From: Paenibacillus sp. RC334
Lineage (GTDB): Bacteria; Bacillota; Bacilli; Paenibacillales; Paenibacillaceae
Length of the DNA stretch: 64,000 nucleotides
Reading direction: 5' to 3'
Assembly (NCBI RefSeq): GCF_030034735.1
Contig: NZ_CP125370.1
Coordinates: 2,046,001 to 2,110,000 of the forward strand
Positions 28,560 through 36,320 of this stretch are shown here, in pieces. A program made the position numbers and the translations under genes. A model generated the notes under the pieces. That model did no database searches. It was not told the origin of the DNA and saw only the letters and a program-made list of their open reading frames with translations. Positions within the stretch are counted from its first letter, which is position 1. Each line of letters opens with the position of its first letter.

Positions 28560-28623
28560 GTACATAATAGACTGTAATTTTCTCATAATAGGCCTTATTA
28601 ACAAAGGAATAAAACGGTTGAGC

Positions 28624-28665
28624 TTGACAAAAGTTTGCAATTAAGATATCTTTGAATAAAGATAT
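28624..28665 (+). promoter_or_regulatory. Sigma-A promoter with overlapping MarR-type operator
   Basis: TTGACA (28624-28629), 17-base spacer, TATCTT (28647-28652). A perfect inverted repeat ATATCTTT-GAAT-AAAGATAT (28646-28665) covers the -10 box, the position expected for autorepression by the MarR gene that starts 20 bases later. Confidence 0.65.
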
Positions 28666-28685
28666 GAGTAACGGAGGCTGTTAAT

Positions 28686-29143
28686 ATGTCTGTAAAACCA
28701 GATGATCAGGACTTGGCGCTTAACTTGTTTGTTGTGCTGGCTCGAGCCTATAATTCGGTCACATCCCGCACGAATCGGGATATTCATAGTCACGGATTGA
28801 ACACGACGGAATTTGGTGTGCTCGATCTGTTGTATTATCGCGGCCCGCAGCCCTTGCAGAAAATTGGTGAAAAGGTGCTGATCTCCAGCGGAAATATTAC
28901 GTACGTCGTAGATAAACTTCAGAAAAAAAGCTGCTTACCCGGCGTGCATCACAGGATGATCGGCGTGTGATTTATGCTGAACTGACTGACGAGGGACGTC
29001 ATTTCTTTGAGCAAATATTTCCACAGCATCATCGTGTCATTATGGAGACAGTGGACGGATTATCTGTGGAAGAGAAAGAACAGGTCATTCATCTGCTAAA
29101 AAAGCTGGGGCTAACGGCTGAGGGACAGAAAAGTAACGACTAA
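28686..29143 (+). pseudogene. MarR family regulator, frameshifted at an A7 run
   Basis: ATG 28686 has GGAGG eight bases upstream. The first frame gives the dimer helices and helix-turn-helix (LNTTEFGVLDLLYYRGPQPLQKIGEKVLISSGN...DKLQKK) and then stops early. The wing and C-terminal helices (LLTRRASQDDRRVIYAELTDEGRHFF to QKSND) lie in another frame. Adding one A to the run at 28923-28929 restores KLQKKKLLTRR and a 153-residue MarR. The operator over its promoter and a terminator behind it are intact, so the lesion is recent or an error. Confidence 0.8.
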
Positions 29144-29180
29144 TAAGCTGCGAATATCCGCGCTAAATATGCTTTTAGAT

Positions 29181-29215
29181 AAAATACCGGTTTCCCGGTA
29201 TTTTATTTTTTTTGT
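29181..29215 (+). terminator. Rho-independent terminator
   Basis: AAAATACCGG-TTTC-CCGGTATTTT, perfect ten-base stem, then ATTTTTTTT. Behind the MarR gene. Confidence 0.9.
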
Positions 29216-29346
29216 CGCAATTTTGGGCAACGGGGTTAATGTAGAAGCGGAAATCAGGTATAATTGACGAATAGTCACGTTCGGATGCATTCCCCCCGTT
29301 ACCGTCTATGGATATAAATATGGCTTTGTCGGGGAAGGAGCTGTAT

Positions 29347-30411
29347 ATGAGTATACAGCAATATACCGCAGGTGAATCGCTATTGCTGCAAGCAGGGAAT
29401 TTGGCGGAATTAGTCACAAATAAGCAATACGAATTACAGCCGGATCTTTTGCAGCGTTTTGGGGATAACGGTAAAGAAAAAACAAAGCAAGATTCAATAT
29501 ATAGTTTGAACTATTTAGCAGAAAGCGTAATTGTGAATAGCCCTATTCTATTTACTCAATATGTTTCCTGGTTACAAAAGCTCCTGCAAGGTTTTGGTAT
29601 AACACAAGAGGATTTGACAACCAATTTCAGATTGATACAGGAGACGTTGAAAGAGCATTTTCATCACCCGGATAAAAGCATGGTGCTGGAGAATCTGGAT
29701 TTAGGGATACAGCAAATTGGGAAGAGAGAGGAATATACATCTTTTATTACGAATGATAATCCTTTAGCGGCTGATGTGGGTCAATATTTAGAGTACTTGC
29801 TCGCAGGCAGCCGCAGACAGGCTATGGACTGTATCGTCCGTTTGATGGATGAAGGCACGTCCATTCGGCATATTTATAAATATATATTTCAAATTTCACA
29901 ATATGAAATAGGACGTCTGTGGCATGAAGGTAAAATCACGATAGGGCAAGAGCATTTCTGCACAGCGGCTACTCAATTTATTATCTCTACTTTGTATCCC
30001 AGATGGCTCGTAAGCGGACATCCGGGACGCAGTCTCGTGGCGGCTTGTGTGGGTAGCGAGCAGCATGAAATTGGCTTGCGTATGCTGGCTGATTTATTCG
30101 AGATGGAGGGTTGGGATACGTACTATTTGGGAGCTAATGTGCCTAACCGGAGCTTGCTTCAGGAAATTGTGAATTACAAGGCGGACGTGGTGGCTATCTC
30201 GGCTACCATGGCTTACCATGTCCATTTGGTAAAGGATCTGATTACTTTAATACGTCAAAATAGCGCTACAAGCCATGTGAGAATTATGGTCGGTGGTTTG
30301 CCCTTTAATCTTGATCCACGCTTGTGGCAGGAAGTAGGGGCGGACGGTTGTGCGCCTGGTGCAGAGGAAGCGCTGGAGGTTGCAGAACACCTGCTGTCGT
30401 CCAGGGTGTGA
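29347..30411 (+). CDS. Cobalamin-binding protein, predicted AdoCbl photoreceptor
   Basis: 354 residues. Residues 1-115 are a helical domain I cannot name (YLAESVIVNSPILFTQYVSWL). A methionine-synthase-type cap spans about 135-220, followed by a B12-binding Rossmann domain, about 225-350. The cap carries W192-H193-x8-E202-H203. This is the W-x9-EH signature of CarH/LitR light sensors, whose Trp and Glu cap the adenosyl group and whose His after Trp binds cobalt after photolysis. The lower axial ligand is His240 in E-x-H-x2-G; here Glu replaces the usual Asp, as in CarH. There is no MerR DNA-binding domain, so output must be by protein contact. GGAAGGAG lies six bases before ATG 29347. The next gene, 63 bases on, is a hybrid kinase without a sensor domain. 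Confidence 0.88.
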   Translation: MSIQQYTAGESLLLQAGNLAELVTNKQYELQPDLLQRFGDNGKEKTKQDSIYSLNYLAESVIVNSPILFTQYVSWLQKLLQGFGITQEDLTTNFRLIQETLKEHFHHPDKSMVLENLDLGIQQIGKREEYTSFITNDNPLAADVGQYLEYLLAGSRRQAMDCIVRLMDEGTSIRHIYKYIFQISQYEIGRLWHEGKITIGQEHFCTAATQFIISTLYPRWLVSGHPGRSLVAACVGSEQHEIGLRMLADLFEMEGWDTYYLGANVPNRSLLQEIVNYKADVVAISATMAYHVHLVKDLITLIRQNSATSHVRIMVGGLPFNLDPRLWQEVGADGCAPGAEEALEVAEHLLSSRV

Positions 30412-30474
30412 AGCTGTATTAAATAAGATGTTGTATCGAAACCAGGAGTCATTCGGTAAAGGGGGGCCTTTTAT

Positions 30475-32187
30475 ATGAAGGAACCGGCAGCAGAAATGGC
30501 TGTCCTGCGGAAAACGATCGAACAATTAACAGATGAGATTGTGAAAAGCAAGGCTGAAGAAGAAAACATGCTGAATGAATTTTCGGCGATGAATAATGAG
30601 CTTGTCAATTTGCAGCGTCAGCTTGCCAAAAGCAATGCGGCTTTAAAGCGGACAAAGGAAGAAGCGGTACGGGCGAATGACTTGAAAAGCACCTTTCTCG
30701 CTGTGGTCAGTCATGAATTCAGGACTCCGATGAACGGAATACTCGGGATGATCGAAATGCTGGGTTCATCCAAACTCTCCCCGGATCAACGGCAGGCGAT
30801 CAGTGTCATACGTGAATCGGCCTCTCTGCTGCTGAACATGATTAATAACCTGCTGGATATATCCAAGGTGGAGGCGGGGCAGATGGAGCTGGAGATCGGA
30901 AACGTCAGGGTCCAGGCGATTATGAGCCATGTTGCCCAGTTATTGGAGCCACAAATCTATCAGAAGGGGAACCGTCTGAGTATAGAGACCGATTCCGGGG
31001 TAGCAGATCATTTGGAAGGAGATTCGGCACGGATCATGCAGATTCTGCTCAATCTGCTGAACAATGCCAATAAATTTACGAGTGACGGATTGCTAGTTGT
31101 TCGGACGATGTTGGTAGAAGAAACAGAGGGTTCCCAGCGTGTTCGGTTTGAGGTGCAGGATTCGGGCATCGGAATTTCACCGGAGGATCAGGTCAAGTTA
31201 TTTCAGCCCTATGTGCAGGCAGGGGAAGGCAGTGCCTCACAATATGGAGGAACCGGACTGGGACTATGGATATGCAGTTCATTCGTTGAACTGATGAAGG
31301 GACAAATTGGAGTCGTCAGTGAGGAAGGTCAAGGCTCCTCGTTTTGGTTTGAGATTCCTCTCGTCAAGGGGACGGAGCAGGTAGACGAAGTAAAGGAGCG
31401 TGAAACTGTCGAGCAGACAGAGCTTGGTGAGTGTCTGCGTGAGCATAGTCATTCCCACGCTATTCTGGTAGCTGAGGATAATCGGGTCAATCGTCAGGTG
31501 GTAGAGTTACAGCTTCGTCATTTGGGATTCCAGCATATTGATTTTGCGGAAGATGGAGAAGCGGCCGTAAGAGCGACTTTCCAACGATCTTATGCTTGTA
31601 TTTTGATGGATCATCATATGCCCATCATGAATGGTATTGATGCTGCGAAGGCTATTCGCCAGCGTGAAGCGGTGGAAAAGCTGCCACCAGTACCGATCAT
31701 TTCTTTGACAGGTAATGTGTCAGAGGAGGACAGAGTGAAGGGCCTGGAGGTAGGAGTGAACGATTATCTATCGAAGCCGGTTATGATCGAACGGCTGTCT
31801 GAAAAGCTTATCCAATGGCTTCCCAAGGCCGATGCCGAGCCTATCCTTGATGAAGAAGTTATTCATGAAATTATGATGCTGGACGAGGATGGCAGCATGG
31901 GGCTGCTGGCTTCACTCGTAGAGATGTACACCAGTGATACACCTGCAAAAATAAGCACATTAATTGAACTGGCTGCCGCGAACGAGCCAGCAAAAGTAGT
32001 GGAGGTTGCTCACGAGCTGAAATCAGGTAGCGTGAGTCTGGGAATTGGGCGTTTGTCCACGTTATTTTCCGATATTGAGCAGCTTGCACGGGAGAACCGA
32101 CTTGAAGCTGCGCAAGAGATGCTGGCTGCACTTCAGTCTGCTTATCAGGCAACGTGTAGGGAATTGGAACGGTATATCCGTCAGTAA
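30475..32187 (+). CDS. Hybrid histidine kinase with receiver and Hpt domains
   Basis: 570 residues, no membrane helix, so cytosolic. Residues 1-65 are coiled coil. HisKA has His80 in VSHEFRTPMNG. The HATPase has N-box NLLNNANK, G1 DSGIG and G2 GGTGLGLW. A receiver domain follows with Asp379 (LMDHHMPIMNG) and Lys in YLSKP. A C-terminal Hpt has His513 in AHELKSG. All three phosphorelay residues are intact. There is no sensor domain, so its input probably comes from the cobalamin protein 63 bases upstream, with which it should be co-transcribed. The final response regulator is not nearby. GGGGGG precedes ATG. Confidence 0.92.
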   Translation: MKEPAAEMAVLRKTIEQLTDEIVKSKAEEENMLNEFSAMNNELVNLQRQLAKSNAALKRTKEEAVRANDLKSTFLAVVSHEFRTPMNGILGMIEMLGSSKLSPDQRQAISVIRESASLLLNMINNLLDISKVEAGQMELEIGNVRVQAIMSHVAQLLEPQIYQKGNRLSIETDSGVADHLEGDSARIMQILLNLLNNANKFTSDGLLVVRTMLVEETEGSQRVRFEVQDSGIGISPEDQVKLFQPYVQAGEGSASQYGGTGLGLWICSSFVELMKGQIGVVSEEGQGSSFWFEIPLVKGTEQVDEVKERETVEQTELGECLREHSHSHAILVAEDNRVNRQVVELQLRHLGFQHIDFAEDGEAAVRATFQRSYACILMDHHMPIMNGIDAAKAIRQREAVEKLPPVPIISLTGNVSEEDRVKGLEVGVNDYLSKPVMIERLSEKLIQWLPKADAEPILDEEVIHEIMMLDEDGSMGLLASLVEMYTSDTPAKISTLIELAAANEPAKVVEVAHELKSGSVSLGIGRLSTLFSDIEQLARENRLEAAQEMLAALQSAYQATCRELERYIRQ

Positions 32188-32209
32188 TCGTTGGAATTAT
32201 CCCTGTTAG

Positions 32210-32249
32210 ACTTGCACACAGATGGAAGAGCTGTGTGCAAGTTTTTTTC
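32210..32249 (+). terminator. Rho-independent terminator
   Basis: Perfect 12-bp stem ACTTGCACACAG with its complement (32210-32221, 32231-32242) and seven more T. Closes the cobalamin-protein and kinase unit. Confidence 0.9.
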
Positions 32250-32286
32250 TGGAGACAGGGCAGAGAAGGAGACATAGATAACAGAT

Positions 32287-33540
32287 ATGAAAGAACAGTT
32301 GCGTTCGATTCACCCACTGGCCTGGACGATTATTGCGGGTACTATATTTGGTCGGATGGCGACATCCATGAGTATCCCGTTTTTGTCCATTTATTTGACC
32401 ACCCGGTTGGGGGTATCCCCTTTCCATACAGGGATGATCGTATCAGTCAGTTCATTAGTTGGCATTTTTGCCAGCTTTTATGGCGGCTATATTTCCGATC
32501 GGATCGGACGGCGTAAAGTGATGCTGGTGTCCATCGCCAGTTGGGCGCTTGTATTCGTGGCTTTTGCGCTGGCTGAAGCGGCTTGGGCCTTTTTTGTCAT
32601 CAATGCTCTGAATGGTCTGTGCAGATCCTTGTTCGAGCCAACCTCGCGGGCGCTGTTATCAGATGTAACCCCCAAGGAAAAAAGACTGCTCATCTACAAT
32701 ATGAGATATGCGGCGATTAATGTAGGTGTAGTGGCAGGGCCGTTGCTTGGTTTGATGTTAGGATCGGCATCCTCGGGTACACCGTTTATGGTGGCGGCTG
32801 GTGTGTATGCGCTGTACGGGGTGTTGCTGTTGATCCAATTTGCTCGGTATGCATCGGATCTGAGTACAGGGACAACGGCGGGAGAGGCTCCACTACGGAT
32901 GGGTGAGGCGTTCCGTACAGCCAGCCGTGATCCGGTGTTTATGCCGATTTTGCTGGGGACGGTATTTTGCGTCATGGGTTATGCTCATTCCAATTCTACG
33001 ATGCCTCAATTCTTGTCCTTATCCTTCGAGGAAGGAACCCGATGGTTTACATATATGCTTACAGCCAACGCGGTGTGTGTATTGGCTTTTCAATATCCGC
33101 TTGTACGGCTGGCAAGCCGTTTTTCCCCGGTGAATTCCTTGATTGCAGGAAATATATGTATTGCAGTCAGCCTGTTACTGTGCGGTATGTTAAATTCGGG
33201 CTGGTTGTTTATACTGGATATGGTGCTGTTTACAGTGGGCGAAGTGCTGTTGTTCACGATGCTGGACGTATTGATTGACCAAATTGCAGATGCTCAATAT
33301 AAAGGGACCTATTTCGGTACGATTGGCTTTAATAATCTGGGTAGCGTGCTTGCTCCTTTGTTTGGTGGCTGGCTGCTGGATACCTATGGTCAAACAGCGC
33401 CGCTTGCCATTTTTGTTCCGGTTGCGCTGTCGGTCGTGATTGGCATTCCATTCCTGCTGGTCGCACGCCGCCGTCTGGCGCAGCGTACAGCCCGGATCGC
33501 AGCTCAAGGAGGAGAGTCCGTGCAGCAACTGTCATCATAA
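32287..33540 (+). CDS. MFS transporter
   Basis: 417 residues with 12 predicted helices; motif A is GGYISDRIGRRK and an N-terminal AGTIFGRMATSMSIPFLSIY is typical of the MdtH/YttB-like drug-proton antiporter group. The C-terminus is a short basic tail. AAGGAG is about 15 bases before the ATG, farther than normal; no better start was found because an in-frame TAG lies at 32275. It is followed at 20 bases by the nucleotidyltransferase gene. Confidence 0.85.
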   Translation: MKEQLRSIHPLAWTIIAGTIFGRMATSMSIPFLSIYLTTRLGVSPFHTGMIVSVSSLVGIFASFYGGYISDRIGRRKVMLVSIASWALVFVAFALAEAAWAFFVINALNGLCRSLFEPTSRALLSDVTPKEKRLLIYNMRYAAINVGVVAGPLLGLMLGSASSGTPFMVAAGVYALYGVLLLIQFARYASDLSTGTTAGEAPLRMGEAFRTASRDPVFMPILLGTVFCVMGYAHSNSTMPQFLSLSFEEGTRWFTYMLTANAVCVLAFQYPLVRLASRFSPVNSLIAGNICIAVSLLLCGMLNSGWLFILDMVLFTVGEVLLFTMLDVLIDQIADAQYKGTYFGTIGFNNLGSVLAPLFGGWLLDTYGQTAPLAIFVPVALSVVIGIPFLLVARRRLAQRTARIAAQGGESVQQLSS

Positions 33541-33560
33541 AAAAGGGAGCTGAGTGCAGG

Positions 33561-34115
33561 ATGAAGTCGGAAGAAGATGTGCTACGAATCATACAATATA
33601 TGAATGATCCACAGGTACTGGAAGACTTGCGCTATGTGCGAGAGCTGAGGCTGCCGCAGGGCTGTATTGCCGCAGGCTATGTACGTAATCGGGTGTGGGA
33701 CAAGCTGCATGGTTATACAACTCCTACGCCTTTGAATGATATAGATGTTATTTATTTTGATCCGAAAAATACGCTGGAGGAACGGGACGAGCACCTTGAG
33801 CTGTCCTTGAACCGCAAGCAGGCGGGACGCAACTGGTCTGTCAAAAATCAGGCGCGGATGCATCTTCGCAACGGGACAGCTCCTTATGCTTCGGTAGAGG
33901 ATGCGATGAGCCGCTGGCCGGAGACGGCTACGGCAGTAGCGATTAGATTGAATGACGAGGATCAAATGGAGGTCGTTTGTCCGCATGGATTAAATGATCT
34001 GCTGGATATGCGGGTACGCCAAAGTCCATTGTTCCGCCACACCACGGCCTTTCGTCAGCGTGTATTTGAGAAGCAGTGGCTGGATAACTGGCCGTTGCTT
34101 ATTTTGGAGAACTAG
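33561..34115 (+). CDS. Nucleotidyltransferase family protein (DUF925 type)
   Basis: 184 residues. CIAAGYVRNRVWDKLHG, then PLNDIDVIYFD with the paired acidic residues, is the nucleotidyltransferase-fold active site; TAVAIRLND and PHGLNDLLDMRVR complete the DUF925 pattern. These proteins are common in bacteria and lack a proven substrate. GGGAG lies 11 bases before the ATG. Part of a same-strand run with the MFS and the GNAT gene 42 bases on. Confidence 0.85.
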   Translation: MKSEEDVLRIIQYMNDPQVLEDLRYVRELRLPQGCIAAGYVRNRVWDKLHGYTTPTPLNDIDVIYFDPKNTLEERDEHLELSLNRKQAGRNWSVKNQARMHLRNGTAPYASVEDAMSRWPETATAVAIRLNDEDQMEVVCPHGLNDLLDMRVRQSPLFRHTTAFRQRVFEKQWLDNWPLLILEN

Positions 34116-34157
34116 AGCGTAATCCCCATTTCAGGATATAAGGAGAGACGACGAACG

Positions 34158-34580
34158 ATGTTTAAAAATATAAAAACAGATTCAGATCGTGAGGAGGTGC
34201 TGGAGCTGCTAACCTACGCCGTGCTGGATCACCCTGAACGCGGAGAAGCAGCTTTACGTACCTATCAAACCTCGGATGACTGGAAGCTGTTCGGTGTAGA
34301 AGATGAAGGACTTGTTGTAGGTATTGTCGGATTTGAGGAGCAGGAGGATGAAACCATCGTAATCCGGCATCTGGCCGTGTTGCCTGAAAACCGTCATAGA
34401 GGATATGCCAGAGGTATGCTGCTTACGCTCATACAGGAGCGTAATCCGAAACGGCTTACTGTGGACACCGATGCGGAAGGGGCAGATTTTTTTCGCAACG
34501 TGGGCTTTGCTGTATACGGATCGGAGGACTTGTCCGAGGATGGGCAATTTCATTGTGTGTATGAAATGGACGAAGAATAA
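34158..34580 (+). CDS. GNAT family N-acetyltransferase
   Basis: 140 residues. VIRHLAVLPENRHRGYARGML carries the acetyl-CoA loop (R-x2-G-x-A/G), and ADFFRNVGFAVYGSE is the C-terminal motif. Small cytosolic acyltransferase of unknown substrate. AAGGAG lies about 12 bases before the ATG. Confidence 0.85.
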   Translation: MFKNIKTDSDREEVLELLTYAVLDHPERGEAALRTYQTSDDWKLFGVEDEGLVVGIVGFEEQEDETIVIRHLAVLPENRHRGYARGMLLTLIQERNPKRLTVDTDAEGADFFRNVGFAVYGSEDLSEDGQFHCVYEMDEE

Positions 34581-34706
34581 GCGAATCTCCGGGTCCTGCG
34601 TCTCTTTTTTTACATAAGATATGATATGTCGGGAATTGACATCATTCTCATGTAAAAGTTGATGTGCCTTTGGTTGCAAAGGCATTAGCGGGGGAGTTGG
34701 GTTCCA

Positions 34707-35345
34707 ATGGGTTACCACTACACGGCTATAGGAGATTCATTAACGACAGGTGCCGGGACGCTGCTGACTGGCGGATTTGTGCCTATCTATCGACGAATGG
34801 CGGAAGCACGTCTTCGTACTCCAGTCAGTTACGAGAATTTGGGAATCAACGGACTGACATCGCAGGAACTGCTGTCTTTGATCCGCAACAATCCGCTCTT
34901 TCGGTCGGCGTTGAGCGCGGCTGAACTCATAACGGTGACGATTGGCGGGAATGATCTGCGCCCATACGTCAGCGCCCTTGCTGGAGGCTCCGGTTCGTCT
35001 GCATCGTCCATTCCGCAAGCGGTGAGCCGCACGAAAGAACATGTACGCCAAATCGTACATGCCCTGTATCAGATAAAGTCCGGCCAGCGTGAGCCATTTA
35101 TCATTCGAATGGTGGGGTTGTATAATCCTTTGCCGGGCGTGCGGGAGGCGGGGATATATGTGCGCCAATATAACTCATTTCTCGCTACGCTGGGCGGTCC
35201 GAATTACCGGGTGGCGAACATTTACCCTGCGTTTGAGGGCAACGAAAGGGAACTGCTCTCGCTGGATCGGGTGCATCCGAACAGTCGCGGCTATCGCGTC
35301 ATTGCGGAGGAGCTGAATCGGCTTGGATATTCGCCATTACGGTGA
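34707..35345 (+). CDS. SGNH/GDSL family esterase or lipase
   Basis: 212 residues. The four SGNH blocks are present: GDSLTTG (Ser10 region), GING, TIGGND, and LDRVHPN with the catalytic Asp and His. No signal peptide, so the protein as it stands is cytosolic, unlike B. subtilis YpmR. It acts on an ester that cannot be named. GGGGGAG is ten bases before ATG. Confidence 0.88.
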   Translation: MGYHYTAIGDSLTTGAGTLLTGGFVPIYRRMAEARLRTPVSYENLGINGLTSQELLSLIRNNPLFRSALSAAELITVTIGGNDLRPYVSALAGGSGSSASSIPQAVSRTKEHVRQIVHALYQIKSGQREPFIIRMVGLYNPLPGVREAGIYVRQYNSFLATLGGPNYRVANIYPAFEGNERELLSLDRVHPNSRGYRVIAEELNRLGYSPLR

Positions 35346-35370
35346 GCGTAGAAGGAATTTGCAACAGAAG

Positions 35371-35416
35371 AAAGAGGTCCATCATGGCTGTGTATCTGAC
35401 CATAGTGGACCTCTTT
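35371..35416. terminator. Bidirectional Rho-independent terminator
   Basis: AAAGAGGTCCA (35371-35381) pairs perfectly with TGGACCTCTTT (35406-35416) between the convergent GDSL and TetR genes. Confidence 0.8.
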
Positions 35417-35438
35417 ATCTTTAGCTAAATTGAACCTT

Positions 35439-36320
35439 TTAAACTTCCAAAATAGCTTTCAGCTTGGTACAGTCTTCCTGTAACTCGGGTAGCTGCTCCA
35501 AAAAAAGGAGGAGTGCTTTAACGTGGGCAGTTTCCACGTTTTGTTCCGAAAGCTCCCCCTGTAGCCTGCTTAGTATTTGCATATGTTCATTCTGGATTGC
35601 TTCATCTAATTCGAATTGTTTCAAGACTGCGTCCATGTGTTGAAGCACATGGGCGATTTGTCTTCCTTTGGTCCAGATTTGATCAGAATCTTCATGGAAT
35701 CCGGAATCGCGGCCCCACATGATTTGATGTTGAACATCAGGGCTCAGCATACTTTGTGCCAGCATATCCGTAATGCTGACGATAAATTCAGCCAGTGTTT
35801 GATGTTCCGTCCAGGACAGCTCTGAATCGCTCATTCGGAAGGAATTGATAATAATGCTTTTGACGACAAACCCAATATCGTACGCATAGTCATTTATGGA
35901 CTCTCCATAAGCATCAATTAAGAAATCAACCATCACGTTAGATAAATGATGTTCAACACGGTCAATAGCTTGTGCGATTTTTTCTTCCTTGGAACCGATT
36001 AAAGGGACGGAGTATACCAGCAAATGAACTTTATTCTTATAAATCCGGCCCAGCGCAATCAAATTCAGTTGTCTCAACTTTTCACGGGAAGGTAGCTGGT
36101 GCTTCAAATAAAGTTCTTTAATATCTGCATCAAGAAGTTTTTCAATCAGGACGATTGTCCCCAGCAGCAACTCTTCTTTACTTTGAAAGTATTTATAAAA
36201 GGAAGCCTTCACCATCCCGCTTTCGCGGGCAATCTCATCGACCGAGGTGGCATCGTAGCCCTTTTCTGAAAACAGGGAAAGGGCGGCATATATAATATCA
36301 TCGCTCGTTATTTTTTTCAT
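35439..36320 (-). CDS. TetR family regulator with long C-terminal domain
   Basis: 293 residues, about 90 more than a usual TetR. Helix-turn-helix: ITSDDIIYAALSLFSEKGYDATSVDEIARESGMVKASFYKYF. The extra C-terminal stretch (about 205-293) is charged and helical and may be a dimer or sensor extension. Its ATG overlaps the stop of the RND pump gene (ATGA), so it is the last gene of an adaptor-pump-regulator operon and probably represses that operon. Confidence 0.9.
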   Translation of the reverse strand: MKKITSDDIIYAALSLFSEKGYDATSVDEIARESGMVKASFYKYFQSKEELLLGTIVLIEKLLDADIKELYLKHQLPSREKLRQLNLIALGRIYKNKVHLLVYSVPLIGSKEEKIAQAIDRVEHHLSNVMVDFLIDAYGESINDYAYDIGFVVKSIIINSFRMSDSELSWTEHQTLAEFIVSITDMLAQSMLSPDVQHQIMWGRDSGFHEDSDQIWTKGRQIAHVLQHMDAVLKQFELDEAIQNEHMQILSRLQGELSEQNVETAHVKALLLFLEQLPELQEDCTKLKAILEV

